Source: Apiospora phragmitis (lineage: Eukaryota; Ascomycota; Sordariomycetes; Amphisphaeriales; Apiosporaceae). From it: DNA of 64,000 nt. Positions 11,442-22,636 of the stretch are shown one piece after another (the first letter of the stretch is position 1; every line of letters starts with the position of its first letter). Below the pieces are notes generated by a model. That model was not told where the DNA came from, ran no database searches, and was given only the letters and a program-made list of their open reading frames with translations. Both the position numbers and the translations under genes were made by a program. The stretch covers positions 1,798,001 to 1,862,000 of the forward strand of contig JAQQWL010000011.1 of assembly GCA_038363925.1 (NCBI GenBank), in the 5' to 3' direction.

Positions 11442-14360
11442 GTCAAGACAGGAGCAACTCCGCTCCCAGAGAGTTGTCTGGACACCAACGCGGCCCCCGC
11501 GCACCTCATGGATGGATTAATGTACATGGGTGGCAAGACCACAGTACATGCGCTTGACGAGAAAACGGCAGGCTCGGGTACTTTGCTGCTCGACATTAGA
11601 ACAACGGCGTTGTTTGAGCTCTCCCACCAGCACCTAATACACAACTGATCAAGTCGTACCAGAATATCAAAACAAGGCTTGAAAGTCAGCTTTTGGTCGA
11701 CTCCGGTACAAGAAAGGATCGAATACTGTAATTAAAGAAATCGGGTCTTTCGTCTTCCAATAAATTAACATAGCTTGATTCGACTTGGGTGCGCTCTTGT
11801 CAGTGCATGATTTTGACTGCCTACTGTCTGCCTCTAATAGGCTGCCGCCAATCTAACATGGCTTGATGCGTAGCGTCATGTGTGGGTGTACAGAGTACCA
11901 TACATCGTATTAGACAACGGCTCAGTCATGGGTCAACGGGAGCAGCCGGAAGTCAGCTTTGATATCAACTAACTGGCAGAATGCGCGACACGACCTGGCG
12001 GCGGTCTACCCTTGCAGCCTCGGCTGTGAATGAAGCGGCGGGAGGCTGGTTTGGGGCTTGGTGCGTGTGCAGATTGATTGCTTTAGCTGAGCCTTATACG
12101 GCGCGTCGCTGCGGGCCGTAGCGAAATGCCAGGGATGGACGAGGTCGGCGACTTGGCCGGGACATGCAGTACGAACCAGGCACACTTGACTTGCTTGCAT
12201 GTCGCGACTACGATTTTCAGCACCAGGGGTTTTACCTATTGACTTTTCGGGGGGCTGTGTGCGATCAGCTGCTTGCGCATCACTAATCCAGGATGACGAG
12301 CATTCCCATCGAGTGTTGTATTTGTACGTCATTTCGGTTGCGATTATCAACCCAACCACGTGCCCGTTGCTTTTTTATCTCGTTGGTACTACCCCGGCCC
12401 AGCCCTACCCGGCCCCTGGCTGTCGTTGTCGAACCGGGTTGGTCCGATCAGGGGGTTCTTGTGGTGCCTCTGCACTCCATTTCACTATACCCCGGATAAG
12501 CAAAAGACATATCACCAACACCATGTGCTGGATGGAGGTGGTATTGGCTGGAGTGATTTGCTCGGTCTTGCACTCTCATTCGTACATACACGCGCCGAAA
12601 GAAGATGTTGCAACTATTCCGATTTCAATATTGCTTTTCTTATCCCACAGCCTGTCGGTGCCTTCTAGTCGCAGTGCCTCGAAAATCAGCTGAGGTTGTT
12701 CATCGCCCTGTTTGCGTTTTCTCCTATTTCGCGGACCCGAATTACGAGCTCATGTGCACTGGTGTGTTCCAAGTTTAGCTGTGTACGTTAGCCTCTTTGT
12801 TTGCTCACCTCCAATCCGCTGTCAGGCTGTATCGGGATGGTTGCAACAAGCAAGCAGAGAGAAAAAGAAAACGTGGGATCGCCCCCAAGGCTGCGGGAAG
12901 AGATGTCATCTTTCTATCATCTTCATTAGCAGGGGGGATGGGGAAACCACCTCTACACTACAAGGGTGGTGTCCAGCAAAGCTGCACTACCTCGCTTACC
13001 CCTGCCCCTGCGCCGGGCTTTTCTCGAATCGGGGGTGCGTTGCACGACGGCACCTATTATTAATGTTGAAGGACCAAGCCCACTGCCCCGAGGAAGTCGA
13101 GAATCGATGCAACATTTATTACTACGTAGATGGGGTGACACAAAGCCCTCCCCCCTGTCCACGGAGAAAGAAAACGTGTTTGCTTGCTGAACCTTGCACA
13201 CACAACCGCCCACACCCCCCTTGTAAGCCATAGGGCGACTTTGATTCGTGGAGCCGTCCAGCTGGTACCCTATGAGCAGCTGAGCTGAGCTGAGCTGCGA
13301 CGGCGATTGCGACGACTCCAGCACACACAGTGATGGCGCTGACCACTTTTGCCTAATAGACGGGGGCTCCGGCGACGACCGATTTGCGTTATCTGTAGAC
13401 ATCGAGTATTTCTGATCGCATGCGTCCGTCCATGGAGTGACCAACTGCAGGAGAGAGGTGTGTATTAAAATAAACCACGTTTTTTTCGTCCCCGTGGAGC
13501 TGACGGCCGTGGTGCCTGCTGGTTGGTCGATACAGTCAGGTCCAATCGGTCATCCGCTCGTCTGACACATTTCGCACGACGGACCAGTAAGGTCCCAATT
13601 TCCGGGGGATTTCCAAATACAGCATCAGGCGGTGCCCCCCTCGTATGTATGCGATGAGCGTACTACGTTCTGGAGTAACATATGTAGCTAGCAAACCCCT
13701 AATCCAAAACATGAGAGCGATGATGAGGATGTTGTAGGGTTGTCATCAAAAGTGCTGTTTTCGGAACTATTATTGCAATCCATCCCAGGGCCCTCTTGTG
13801 GCGTTCTGATGTCACTTCTTACACTGGGCGAACTACCAGGCATGACTATTGCTGACTCTCCCGCTAGGCTGGGATTAGATGCCGTTCCTCTTGCAAGAAG
13901 TACTGTGCATTGATATTGTATACGGCAACCTGAAAACAAGGGCGGGTATATTTGTGATTACACATGCATAGAAGGATTCGATTGCCTGTCTATTGATCTT
14001 CGGTGATGGCCAAGCCAACCCGATCCCCGCAATAGGCTACTCGAATCGGGCACGCAGGGGGGAGGGAGTGTAGTCGTGTAAAGGCTGTGGTGGCTTGATC
14101 CCTTCAGGTGACCAACTGCGTATAAGTCTTACGGGGGCGCAGGGAGACCATCTGCCTATTATCGTGTTTCCATATGTTTGGATCTAACCTCTATATATGG
14201 TTCGAGGCTCCTACTTGTTCTTCATGATCGGATCCCATTGAATCTAGTAAGCATTCCTTCTCTGCTAGCGTTTGTTGTTCTCATTCTTCTCGTTTTCAAC
14301 TGCATAGTCTTTCCTTCTTACCTCGTATTTTGGAGAGCGAGTCTAATCGTGGTTGTAAAT
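11442..14360. other. Gene-poor interval upstream of the P450 gene
   Basis: About 2.9 kb. Several short frames at 12006-13444 overlap on both strands and look like chance. A short (GCTGA)n-like tract lies near 13278-13300. No RNA gene or transposon was recognised. Confidence 0.5.
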
Positions 14361-16240
14361 ATGTTGTTGGGGTTAGTGAACGTCGCCACCCTACTCGAGC
14401 TGTGTCTCCTCGGCTGGGTCATCTACGGGCTGCTCGCGGCCGTGTATAATGTTTACTTCCATCCTTTGAGGCGCTTCCCCGGCCCGCTGGCGGCTCGGGC
14501 TAGCGACGGGTGGAAGCTGTATATGGAGGTGTTTCGACAAGAGTCGCCGGTACATCTTCTCCAGAAGCTGCACCAGCAATATGGTATGTGTGTCTACGGA
14601 CCCCGCGGGAGTTCTACACGAGTTTCTCTTTTGCTGTTGGAGTGTGAACGGAGTTCCTCGGAAGGGAAATCTGACCTCGTTTGGTATATACAGGCGATGT
14701 AGTGCGGATAAGGCCGAACGAGGTATGTTTGCTTGCTTGCTTTCACTCAGAGAGGCGATGGGAGACTAACTGAACCTCTTTCTAGCTTCACTTCTCATCC
14801 GCCAACGCTTACCATGACATCTACAATCCGTCGGCGCGATGGGACAAGGACCGCGTCCAGTACGAGTCCGTCGGAGCGGACCATTCCTTGGTCAGCTTGG
14901 TCCCGTACGAGGAGGCCAAGCAGCGGAAGGCCATGCTAAGGTCTCTTTTCTCCCGCCGGGCTGTCTCGAATCTTCAGGGCTTGGTACGACGAGAGGTTCG
15001 TCCGTGTTCTCGCTTTTTTCCTTTCTCTTCCTCTTTTCTTCTGTCTAGCTACCCAGGACGTGTACGTACTTACATGTATCAAAGGTGGGCCGCCTTGTCC
15101 GAGTCCTCGAGGAGCGTAACGCGGAGGGCAAGTCGTCGGATCTGCTCATGGCGTTCCGATGTATGGCGCTCGACGCCGCGACGGACTTCTGCTTCGGTAC
15201 CTCCCTCGACGCTCTCAAAGCCCCCGAGTTTAGGGCGCCCTTGCTAGTAGCCATGGATGCTGCGCTGCCGGGGTTCGCCGTGATGAAGCACTTCCCGCTG
15301 TTACGCAGGATTGCTCTGTCCCTACCCTCTTGGTGAGTTATTTCTCATCTACTTTCAGGGGAAGTGCCCCAAGCTAACCTGGTGGTAACCCCACCGCAGG
15401 CTCGTAGGGCAGCATCTACCCCGACATGGTCGGCCTGCCCCGGACGCAGCAGATGCTCCGCCAACAGGTCGCCAACGTCATCACGCACCCCGAGATCCTC
15501 CAGTCCAAGCCGCACGCGACCGTGTACCACCGCCTCCTCGACCCCGAGGCGCAGCACCTGCACGCGGCCGCCGCCGTCTCGCACGAGACCGTGCTGTTCG
15601 ACGAGGCCAACACGCTCATGTTCGAGGCGACCCACACCGTCGCCGACCCGACCATGTTCGGCCTGTTCCACATCCTGAGCAGCCCGGCCCTGCACGCGCG
15701 CCTCCTCGCCGAGATCCGGGCCGTGTGGCCCGACTCCCCCGACTCCGAGTCGCTAGGCAACAGCGCGCCGCGCCTCGAGGTCCTCGAGACGCTGCCTTTA
15801 CTCACCGCGACCATCAAGGAGTCCCTGCGCATGGCCCCCGGCATCGCCTCGCCGCTGTACCGCGTAACGCCCGCCGAGGGGCGCCGTCATCGACGGCCGG
15901 GGGTGGGGGGGGCGCGACCGTCGGCATGTCCATCTACCATGTGCACCACAACGGGGCGCTGTTCGCGAACCCGGAGCACTTCGACCCGGACCGGTGGCTG
16001 CAGCAGGACGACAAGGCGGGTCTCGACCAATGGTTCGTCGCCTTCAGCCGCGGGCCGCGCAGCTGCCCCGGGTCGAACCTCGCGTGGTGCGAGATGTACA
16101 TCCTGCTCTCGACCATGCTCCGCACCTTCGACCTCCGGCTCGACCGCACCACGGCCAATGACCTGGCGTGGCGCGATTGCCTCGTGCCCGACTTTACTGG
16201 GAGGCACTTGCATGCTTGGTGCCTGCCATCGAAGGAGTGA
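14361..16240 (+). CDS. Cytochrome P450 monooxygenase (three frame breaks)
   Basis: Five exons inferred: 14361-14583, 14694-14722 (29 nt), 14786-14995, 15085-15332 and 15400-16240; 515 residues after three single-base corrections. An N-terminal membrane anchor ('LLELCLLGWVIYGLLAAVY') is followed by 'YFHPLRRFPGPLAAR', 'GDVVRIRPNELHF', an I-helix with 'EATHTV', the ExxR helix 'KESLRM', 'FDPDRW' and the heme-ligand motif 'FSRGPRSCPGSNLAW'. The general fold resembles the trichodiene oxygenase/CYP58-like clans, but substrate cannot be stated. In exon 5 the frame shifts by +1 three times: at the G run 15407-15409, near 15880-15884, and in the G8 run near 15905-15915. The shifts sum to a full codon. 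Exon 5 is markedly GC-rich. It could be a pseudogene, but all motifs are intact, so sequence error is more likely. Confidence 0.85.
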
Positions 16241-17253
16241 AGGTGCTGCGGCTCAGGATATATATGTATGTCTATGGTGCTTTTAGTCAATGAGCAAGGG
16301 GTACAGTAGGTGTCCCCTTTTGTACACCAGAAGGTGTTTGGCGTTACTTTCTTCTATTCGGGTTTCTATTTTGTTTCTATACCCCTTTTGTTTCTGCCCG
16401 GTTGGGTAGTGTAAGATAGTGTATATTAGGGAGTCGAAGACTTTTAGAAATCACTTTCAAGATGGCCTCGACGATAACGCACCGAGTCACATTCGTTCTC
16501 CCTATGATCTTAGTGACTGGCCAGACCTGATGTCATAACCATTGGCAGATCCAATGGATTACCACTAAGCCCATGATGGTATATCGTGCTTAAGATAGCA
16601 CTCAAGTCAGCATCACTAAGGAAGGAAGTGTAGACGGTCGGCACAAATGCCCGGGACTCCGGTTCCCCCCTTTCGTCCAACATCCACTAGGACCCGTCGG
16701 CACATCAGGTGGTATCATCATGGAGACAATAATCTGGCAGCGATACGAAGGCTGAACAGCCCGGCGGCCTCTAGACCTGATGGAACCCGAAACGGCAGAG
16801 GCACCCAAGGATGCCACAAACGCTAGACAAGGCGGACCGTAAGAAATGGGCGCCTAGCAGGTAGGGGCGTCGAAGTGACCCGGTCCATGTGCTTGTTGCG
16901 AATCATCCGCGAGTGTCGGGGTCCCTGCAGTCCAACTCCGCATGGGGAGGCCCCCGTCCTCGTCGGAGACGTCTCCGGCACGACCACGAGATAACCGAGT
17001 ACCGAGGCTATTCTCATGGTCGACGTCAGATACCAACACAGGACGCCAAAACAAGTCCTGGTTTCTGAAAACCGGGGTTTCGTGAAACGAAAGTGAACCC
17101 TCCCATCCCTGGCCTGGAGCAAGTAACCCGACGTCTGTGCATGAATGCGTACCTCGAGCCTGTAGTCGCTCTCCGGCCGAAGCATGTGACAGGGTACTCT
17201 TGCCATCTAGAGAAACTGCGGTGCATTGTCTCTATGTTCAAGAACTGAAACAA

Positions 17254-17284
17254 GAGTCGTTTTACGAAACTTTATAAACGACTC
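17254..17284. repeat. Inverted repeat (9-bp arms)
   Basis: GAGTCGTTT at 17254-17262 is mirrored by AAACGACTC at 17276-17284 with a 13-nt loop, about 240 bp upstream of the aldolase ATG. Confidence 0.5.
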
Positions 17285-17335
17285 GTGCGTTTCGTCCGGA
17301 TCGCTGGAGATAAGAATAACCACATACGGCACTAT

Positions 17336-17385
17336 CCCCCACGTTGCGGGGGAGGTGACATGCCAAGGGTCCCACAACGTGGGGG
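17336..17385. repeat. Inverted repeat (11-bp arms)
   Basis: CCCCCACGTTG at 17336-17346 is mirrored by CAACGTGGGGG at 17375-17385, about 135 bp upstream of the aldolase ATG. It could be a paired regulator site; no factor is assigned. Confidence 0.5.
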
Positions 17386-17519
17386 GTTGCCTTCCTTTGT
17401 CGGTACATCCGAACTGCGGAGATCATTGACCCGAACCCTCGATGAGGAGATATGGCGTGGCTGGTAAGGTATGAGGAGAAAGGATACATAGCAGTGACTG
17501 GAATGCCAGGCCTTGTCCT

Positions 17520-18636
17520 ATGAATCCCCGTATACTTCTGTCACAGCGCTTGCTGTCAACGAGCCTAGATCTGCCTACACGCGTGTCCACACGGGTACCT
17601 TTCAGACAATTTCAAACACGAGCCCTCAGCAACATGCTCCAGGGTTGCAAGGCGAGAGAGGCCCTAGCCAAGAGCGGCGGCGCCTCGTTGGGGCTCTGGC
17701 AGACCTTACCCGGAGCCAATATCTCAAGGACCTTGGCGAGATCTGATGGCATCGACTGGGTCATGGTCGATTGCGAGCATGGAAACATCGACGGTAAGCC
17801 AAGCATAATCCGCTATCTGCGGTCGCAGTCTCGTTGGAGTTGGATGCAAATTCACTGACAAGGAACGCTCAGATGCTGCAATGCATGAAGCCGTTCCAGC
17901 TATCGCGAGCTGTGGAGTCAGCCCCTTGGTGAGACTGCCGGACATGCAGGGATGGATGATCAAGCGTATGTTCAACCAAGGGCAGGAAGTTTGCGTCTTG
18001 TGATCTAACACTGAGCGGATTCCAGGTGCACTTGACGCAGGGGCTCATGGGGTCAGTCAACAGCCCGAACAAGCGCAAAACGATAGCTAACGGTGGGCGT
18101 AGATTTTGATACCCTTGCTGCGGTCAGCTGAAGAGGCCAGGAAGATCGTGGCCGCAGCCAAGTTTCCGCCAGTGGGCCAGCGCGGTCTGGGCTCTCCTTT
18201 CGCAATGGAGCGTTTCACGCCGGTTCCAACCATGACGGAATATCTCCAGGCTGCCAACGATTCTTTGCTCACCATGGTGCAGATAGAGACCAAGGAGGCA
18301 CTCGAAGCCGTCGAGGAGATTGCAGCCGTCCCAGGCGTTGACTTGCTCTTCGTTGGGCCGTTTGACTTGGGCAACAACATTGGTCTGCCCATCCTCAATG
18401 GCGTGATGCAATCTGGTCTGGAAGAAGCCATTGATCGCATTCTCGCGGTAGCACACGGAGCTGGCAAGAAAGCCGCTTTCTTCGCTACGAGTGGAGCACA
18501 GGCGAAGAAATATGCGGACAAAGGGTTTGATATGATCAGCGTCGCGTTGGATGCAACTGCCTTGCAACAAACAATGGCTGTGTCCCTGAATTCGGCTCGT
18601 GGTCTCGATGCACCATCAGCAGGAGGTAGATACTAG
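17520..18636 (+). CDS. HpcH/HpaI-type aldolase family protein
   Basis: Four exons: 17520-17793, 17873-17965, 18026-18051 (26 nt) and 18103-18636, all phases consistent; 308 residues. The family cleaves 2-keto-4-hydroxy acids (for example 2,4-dihydroxyhept-2-enedioate) through a metal-dependent TIM barrel of the PEP/pyruvate superfamily. Visible features are 'LGLWQTLPG', 'DWVMVDCEHG' (metal and catalytic region), 'AHGILIPLLRSAEEA', 'MVQIETKEALE' (metal-binding Glu) and 'GVDLLFVGPFDLGNNIG'. The first 40 residues are rich in Arg, Ser and Leu without acidic residues, so mitochondrial import is plausible; an internal ATG before 'LQGCKAREALAK' would remove this leader. The physiological substrate in fungi is not established. 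Confidence 0.87.
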
Positions 18637-18765
18637 GAGCGATACATCGCCACTTGAAGCATGTGTATTGAGTAGCGGGTGGAAAGCTTCAAGTCTGTAT
18701 GATGCAAGAGACAACAAACAACAGGCCTGGGAGGGCAACTTGTATGTAAAATGACGATGGCGGGT

Positions 18766-19154
18766 TCAAGCCCCTTCGGCTGCATCCATCTTAGCTTGAA
18801 CTTCTTCGGCAGTGAGCCTATGCATCAGCTTTAACGCCTTGGAGGCTGACTTGGGGTCCTCCTTAGGCGCGGTAGCCTTGCTCACGTGTATCTGCAAACC
18901 GGGGGTTTAGTATTTTGTGACGAGCTACATGTAGACCATGGGCATCAACGTACCACCGGAACATCGAACTCGTATAGGTCTCTCCAACGAGGGATGGACT
19001 CGTCTTTGATGATGTCGACCTCTTCATAATCAAATGGGCGGGAAGCCTTAACGCTGGACAGAACGGATTTGGCTTGGACGCAGAGACCACAGTTCTCACG
19101 CGTAAACAACGTGATGCGAGTCGCGTGTTGAAACAATCTGGTAGTGGCGCGCAT
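18766..19154 (-). CDS. Glutaredoxin-like thiol protein
   Basis: Two exons: 18954-19154 and 18766-18891, with an intron of 62 nt (GTACGT to TTGCAG); 108 residues. The sequence 'ITLFTRENCGLCVQAKSVL' carries a CxxC (CGLC) redox motif at the start of a short thioredoxin fold, and 'YEEVDIIKD' and 'YEFDVPVIHV' with the cis-Pro follow, as in glutaredoxin-like proteins of the DUF836 type (yeast YDR286C-like). The N-terminus 'MRATTRLFQHATR' could be a mitochondrial leader. The exact role is unknown; thiol-disulfide exchange is inferred from the motif. Its start region faces the CHORD-CS gene, 447 bp away. Confidence 0.82.
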
Positions 19155-19601
19155 ATTGTCTGTCGGCTGCAGTTACCTGGTAAGATGAAGTTGCACAAAT
19201 GCAAATAGGCAGTTATTAGATAGGTAATCAGTGAAGACAGTGCGTGCCTACTGTAATGTCAAGAATCCGTAGATTTGGTTGTGCCTGGCAGATGAAATCG
19301 ATCTCCTGATCGAGGTGGAGCTCCCCCCCGGAAACCAGTCCAGAGGAAGCGGCAGTTGACAAGCCCATCACCCATTGTCAGCTTGATCCTTGTCGCTGCA
19401 GCGTCATCGCCTAATTTACGACCAATACCGGAAGGCGGTGAGGCTGCCCCTCCAACAATTGAACAATATTGTTTGTTGTTGTTTCTATGGCATTCCTTCA
19501 CTTCCATCTCAAAACCCCCCAAAAGATCTACAACAAACTCGAGTCATCTTCGTTTTTAGGTATTAGAATTTTTCACTCAGCATCCATACACCGACAACAC
19601 A
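19155..19601. other. Divergent promoter region, glutaredoxin-like / CHORD-CS
   Basis: About 0.45 kb between two divergent starts, presumably shared regulatory DNA. The ATTGAACAATATTGTTTGTT tract near 19458 contains a short inverted repeat. No known factor site is assigned. Confidence 0.45.
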
Positions 19602-20707
19602 ATGGCTCAAAAGTGCGTCCACAAGGGCTGCGGCAAGGAGTATTCTGACCCAGATGAGGTTTGCAATTACCACCCGGGCCCGCCCGTTTTCCATGAGGGG
19701 CAGAAAGGTAAGTGAGTGGAAGTGGTTGCATCCGATACCGAAGGCGAACCTTGATGGCACTGCCCGTATTGTTTTGCTTCTTCTCTTTACTGAAACATGT
19801 ATACGATTCGCTAGGATGGAAATGCTGCAAGCCCAGGGTCCTGACCTTTGACGAATTCTTGGAGATACCGCCTTGCACCCAAGGCAAGCACAGCACCACC
19901 GACCTGCCCCCGGAGATAGAGAAGAAGACGGCCGATGAAGTGCCCGCCGACGCTCTCAACCAGTCTCTCTCCTCCAAGCTGTCCGAGGTCCCGACAGATC
20001 TTCCCACACGCGCCCCGCTTGCACCCCAACCGGCACCAACTGCCCCGTCCCCACCGCCCGAGTCCGAAGACGACGAGCCGTCTCTAGAGATCCCTGAAGG
20101 CAAAGAGTGCAGGCGCAAGGGCTGTCACGCTACGTACAAAAAGGGCCAAACCCGGTCGGACGAGGAGCAGTGTGTCCATCATCCCGGCGCCCCCATTTTC
20201 CACGAGGGCAGCAAAGGTTATAGCTGCTGCAAACGGCGCGTGCTGGAATTCGACCAGTTCATGAAACTCGAGGGCTGCAAAACGTCCCCGAGACATTTGT
20301 TCATCGGCTCCGGCCAGGACAAGAAGAAGGGTAATGGCCGTGGCGGACAAGCCCAATCTGGCGGCGAGGAGTCATTGGAAACAGTGCGACACGACTTTTA
20401 TCAGACCCCCTCTACGGTAATAGCGTCGTTCTTCCTCAAGAAGATCGACAAGGCTGCGGCGACGGTCAAGTTTGAGGAGAAGGGCTTAGTGCTAGACCTG
20501 GTCACGAGCGATGCGGTGCCCAAGCGATACAAGACCACAATCCCGCTCCATGGCGCGATTGACACGGAAAAGAGCACGTTCAAGATCCTGGGCACCAAGC
20601 TCGAGGTCAGCCTGTACAAAGCCGACGGCGCAAGCTGGCCTGTTCTTCGCAGCGATGAGCAGACAACCGGCGAGATCCTGCAAATCGGCCGTGCCGGGCG
20701 AGTGTAA
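19602..20707 (+). CDS. CHORD and CS domain co-chaperone
   Basis: Exon 1 19602-19707, then 19815-20707; 332 residues. Two zinc-binding CHORD domains are present: the first ('CVHKGCGKEYSD', 'CNYHPGPPVFHEG', 'GWKCCKPRVLTFDEFL') at about residues 5-64 and the second ('ECRRKGCHATYKKG', 'CVHHPGAPIFHEGSKGYSCC') at about 132-195. A CS (p23-like) domain follows from about residue 227, starting 'VRHDFYQTPSTVIASFFLKK'. A Pro/Ser-rich acidic linker separates the two CHORDs. Relatives (plant RAR1, animal CHORDC1/melusin, Aspergillus ChpA) work with Hsp90 and Sgt1. This is the expected domain order and length, with no defect. Confidence 0.93.
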
Positions 20708-21384
20708 CCGCCGTCTTGGCAGATGAAGTATACTGCAATGTCTTTTGCACGCGCTTCGTCTGGAGAAAGAGAAATAAACAAAAACGAGAGATGGACAAAG
20801 CACCCGAGGCCGTCTTGGCAAGTCTTGATATGCTAGTTGTGTAACGAACTATTGTATAGGAATCTCTTGGGCGAAGGACCGTTGCAGATCTTGGGCAGAC
20901 TTTGACAGCAACGAGCCGGGAAGCTGCTGGAATACGGTGGCTTGGCAGCGCTTATCTTATGGCAGCCTAACTCTCTCGCGTTGCAAAGCGATTATCAACT
21001 AGTTGGTGGATATCCCACGCCATTGCGATGATCGTCATATGCTCTTGAGGCTGTGCACACCAGCGATAGATGGTGCCATCATTAGGAGCTTATGTTTTAG
21101 TCTGTAGCTTCAGGATGTGGTCATGGATTAGATCCACCAGCGAACGGTCATGAATCAGAACTATCAGCGAACATGCACCCATGTATGTATTCTTGCTGTT
21201 TAAAGAAGGCGTCGCTTTGAGATGAACCTATCTATATTTTTGCCCGGACTAGGGACCGGATCTCTGTAATCAATATTGTGGGGACCTCTTTAACGCTGCG
21301 GCTGTCGGTGCCGCGGCCTATTTTAGAGATCCCCCCTATCTGACCAGGCAAAGGGCAAAGGCTAAGGACCGGTGTACGCATGTG

Positions 21385-21945
21385 TTTACGGTTAATAAAA
21401 TGTTTAACTTAATATTTATTAACGCGGTTATCGCTATGCGATTTTAAAAAAATTAATTATATTTCTTATAATATTAATATTAAAAAATATCTTTTAAATA
21501 TTTAAATTAATTATATAAATATAAAATACTTTTTTTTAATTAAATTTTATTTATATTATAAATATCGAATTTCGCGTCGAGGTTTAATATTATAAAATTA
21601 ATCGCTTAAAATAGTTTTAAAGACATTATACACTTTTATAATAGGCTTTTAATTAATTTAATTTAAACCTTCTCGCATTATTTAAATTATTAAAATAATA
21701 CGATTTTTTTTAATTAAATTAATATTATAATTATAAAGATATTATATATTTAAATTTAATTATATAAGTTAAAAAATAAATAAATAACTTAATAATAAAC
21801 TATATTAATAAATAGTTTTAATTAATTTAAAACATAATAAAATTAACTTATATAAAAGTGTAAAAGAATAAAAATATTAAACCTTTTAATAATACAGCTT
21901 ACTTAATAATAAACCACGTTAAGCATTTAAAGTTAAGGTTATTAG
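21385..21945. repeat. AT-rich block, probable RIP-mutated repeat relic
   Basis: About 560 bp of strongly AT-rich DNA with abrupt borders against normal-GC flanks. TpA is very frequent, CpA is nearly absent, and the few remaining C residues are mostly in CpG context (for example TTTCGCGTCGAGG). This is the signature expected from repeat-induced point mutation of a duplicated element. The original element cannot be recognised. It marks the only heterochromatin-like island in the window. Confidence 0.7.
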
Positions 21946-22114
21946 TCACAAATAGATGGGCGGTTTAAAAGGGGGATGAGGGAGTGGGTAAGGCACCTTA
22001 TTCTAGCCATGGTGAATGGATGGGTTGTCCCGTCCGTCAAGGTGTGCTAGGGATTTTTATGTCCTTCCATACGCTTGCTCATCACTGGGATGGACGTGGT
22101 CTGGAACCTCGATA

Positions 22115-22135
22115 TCTCTCTCTCTCGCTCTCTCT
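22115..22135. repeat. (TC)n simple repeat
   Basis: Short interrupted TC tract in the gene-poor interval. Confidence 0.6.
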
Positions 22136-22613
22136 TACAGCATGTTAATATTTTTCTCTAACGCCCATCCATCATTAATCCTATTTGTTGGATATGCTTT
22201 CCACTCAACGCAATCATACCGGATAATTTCGCCATTGTTTTATCTAGCCCCTTGGCGAAGGGAGCAAAAAAGGAAGCATAAGGGAAAAAGAGGCTCTCTT
22301 GGCTTTCACAAGCCGCTACCGAAAGATTACGTGTGTGCTTCCTCTTGGTATCACGTTGAACAGCACAGGGCTGCCAAGACAAACAAGAAAATCCGGCTTA
22401 TCATGGAAAGTATTCTAATATGCTTGATGTTCTACTTAACTATGATGGGGGTGTTCCGACCAACCGTAGCTCCCCGATCCCGTTTCGTTTGGGCTTGCTG
22501 GCTTGGCTTGCTACTCACTCGGCGTGCGAAGGCTTACATATGTACGTGCGGGTGCGTGCCTGCGGCCGGGCATGTATGTCTTACCCAGATGTAGGTGAGG
22601 ATGAAAGATAGGC

Positions 22614-22636
22614 GGAGAGAGAGAAAGAGAGAGAGG
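22614..22636. repeat. (GA)n simple repeat
   Basis: Interrupted GA tract in the gene-poor interval. Confidence 0.6.

Larger units (their letters stand above)
16241..17519. other. Intergenic interval, P450 to aldolase
   Basis: About 1.3 kb with no convincing gene. Short overlapping minus-strand frames between 16602 and 17253 show no domain. Two inverted repeats in its right part are listed separately. Confidence 0.5.

Noticed and set aside
12006..13444. Several overlapping frames on both strands
   Set aside because: No domain, no consistent codon use, and both strands equally open.
8680..18636. Secondary-metabolite cluster of regulator, P450 and aldolase
   Set aside because: There is no backbone synthase, and multi-kilobase gaps and housekeeping genes lie on both sides.
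22016..22594. 192-codon open frame in the gene-poor interval
   Set aside because: It overlaps a TC repeat, its composition is unlike the neighbouring proteins and it has no domain or clear start context.
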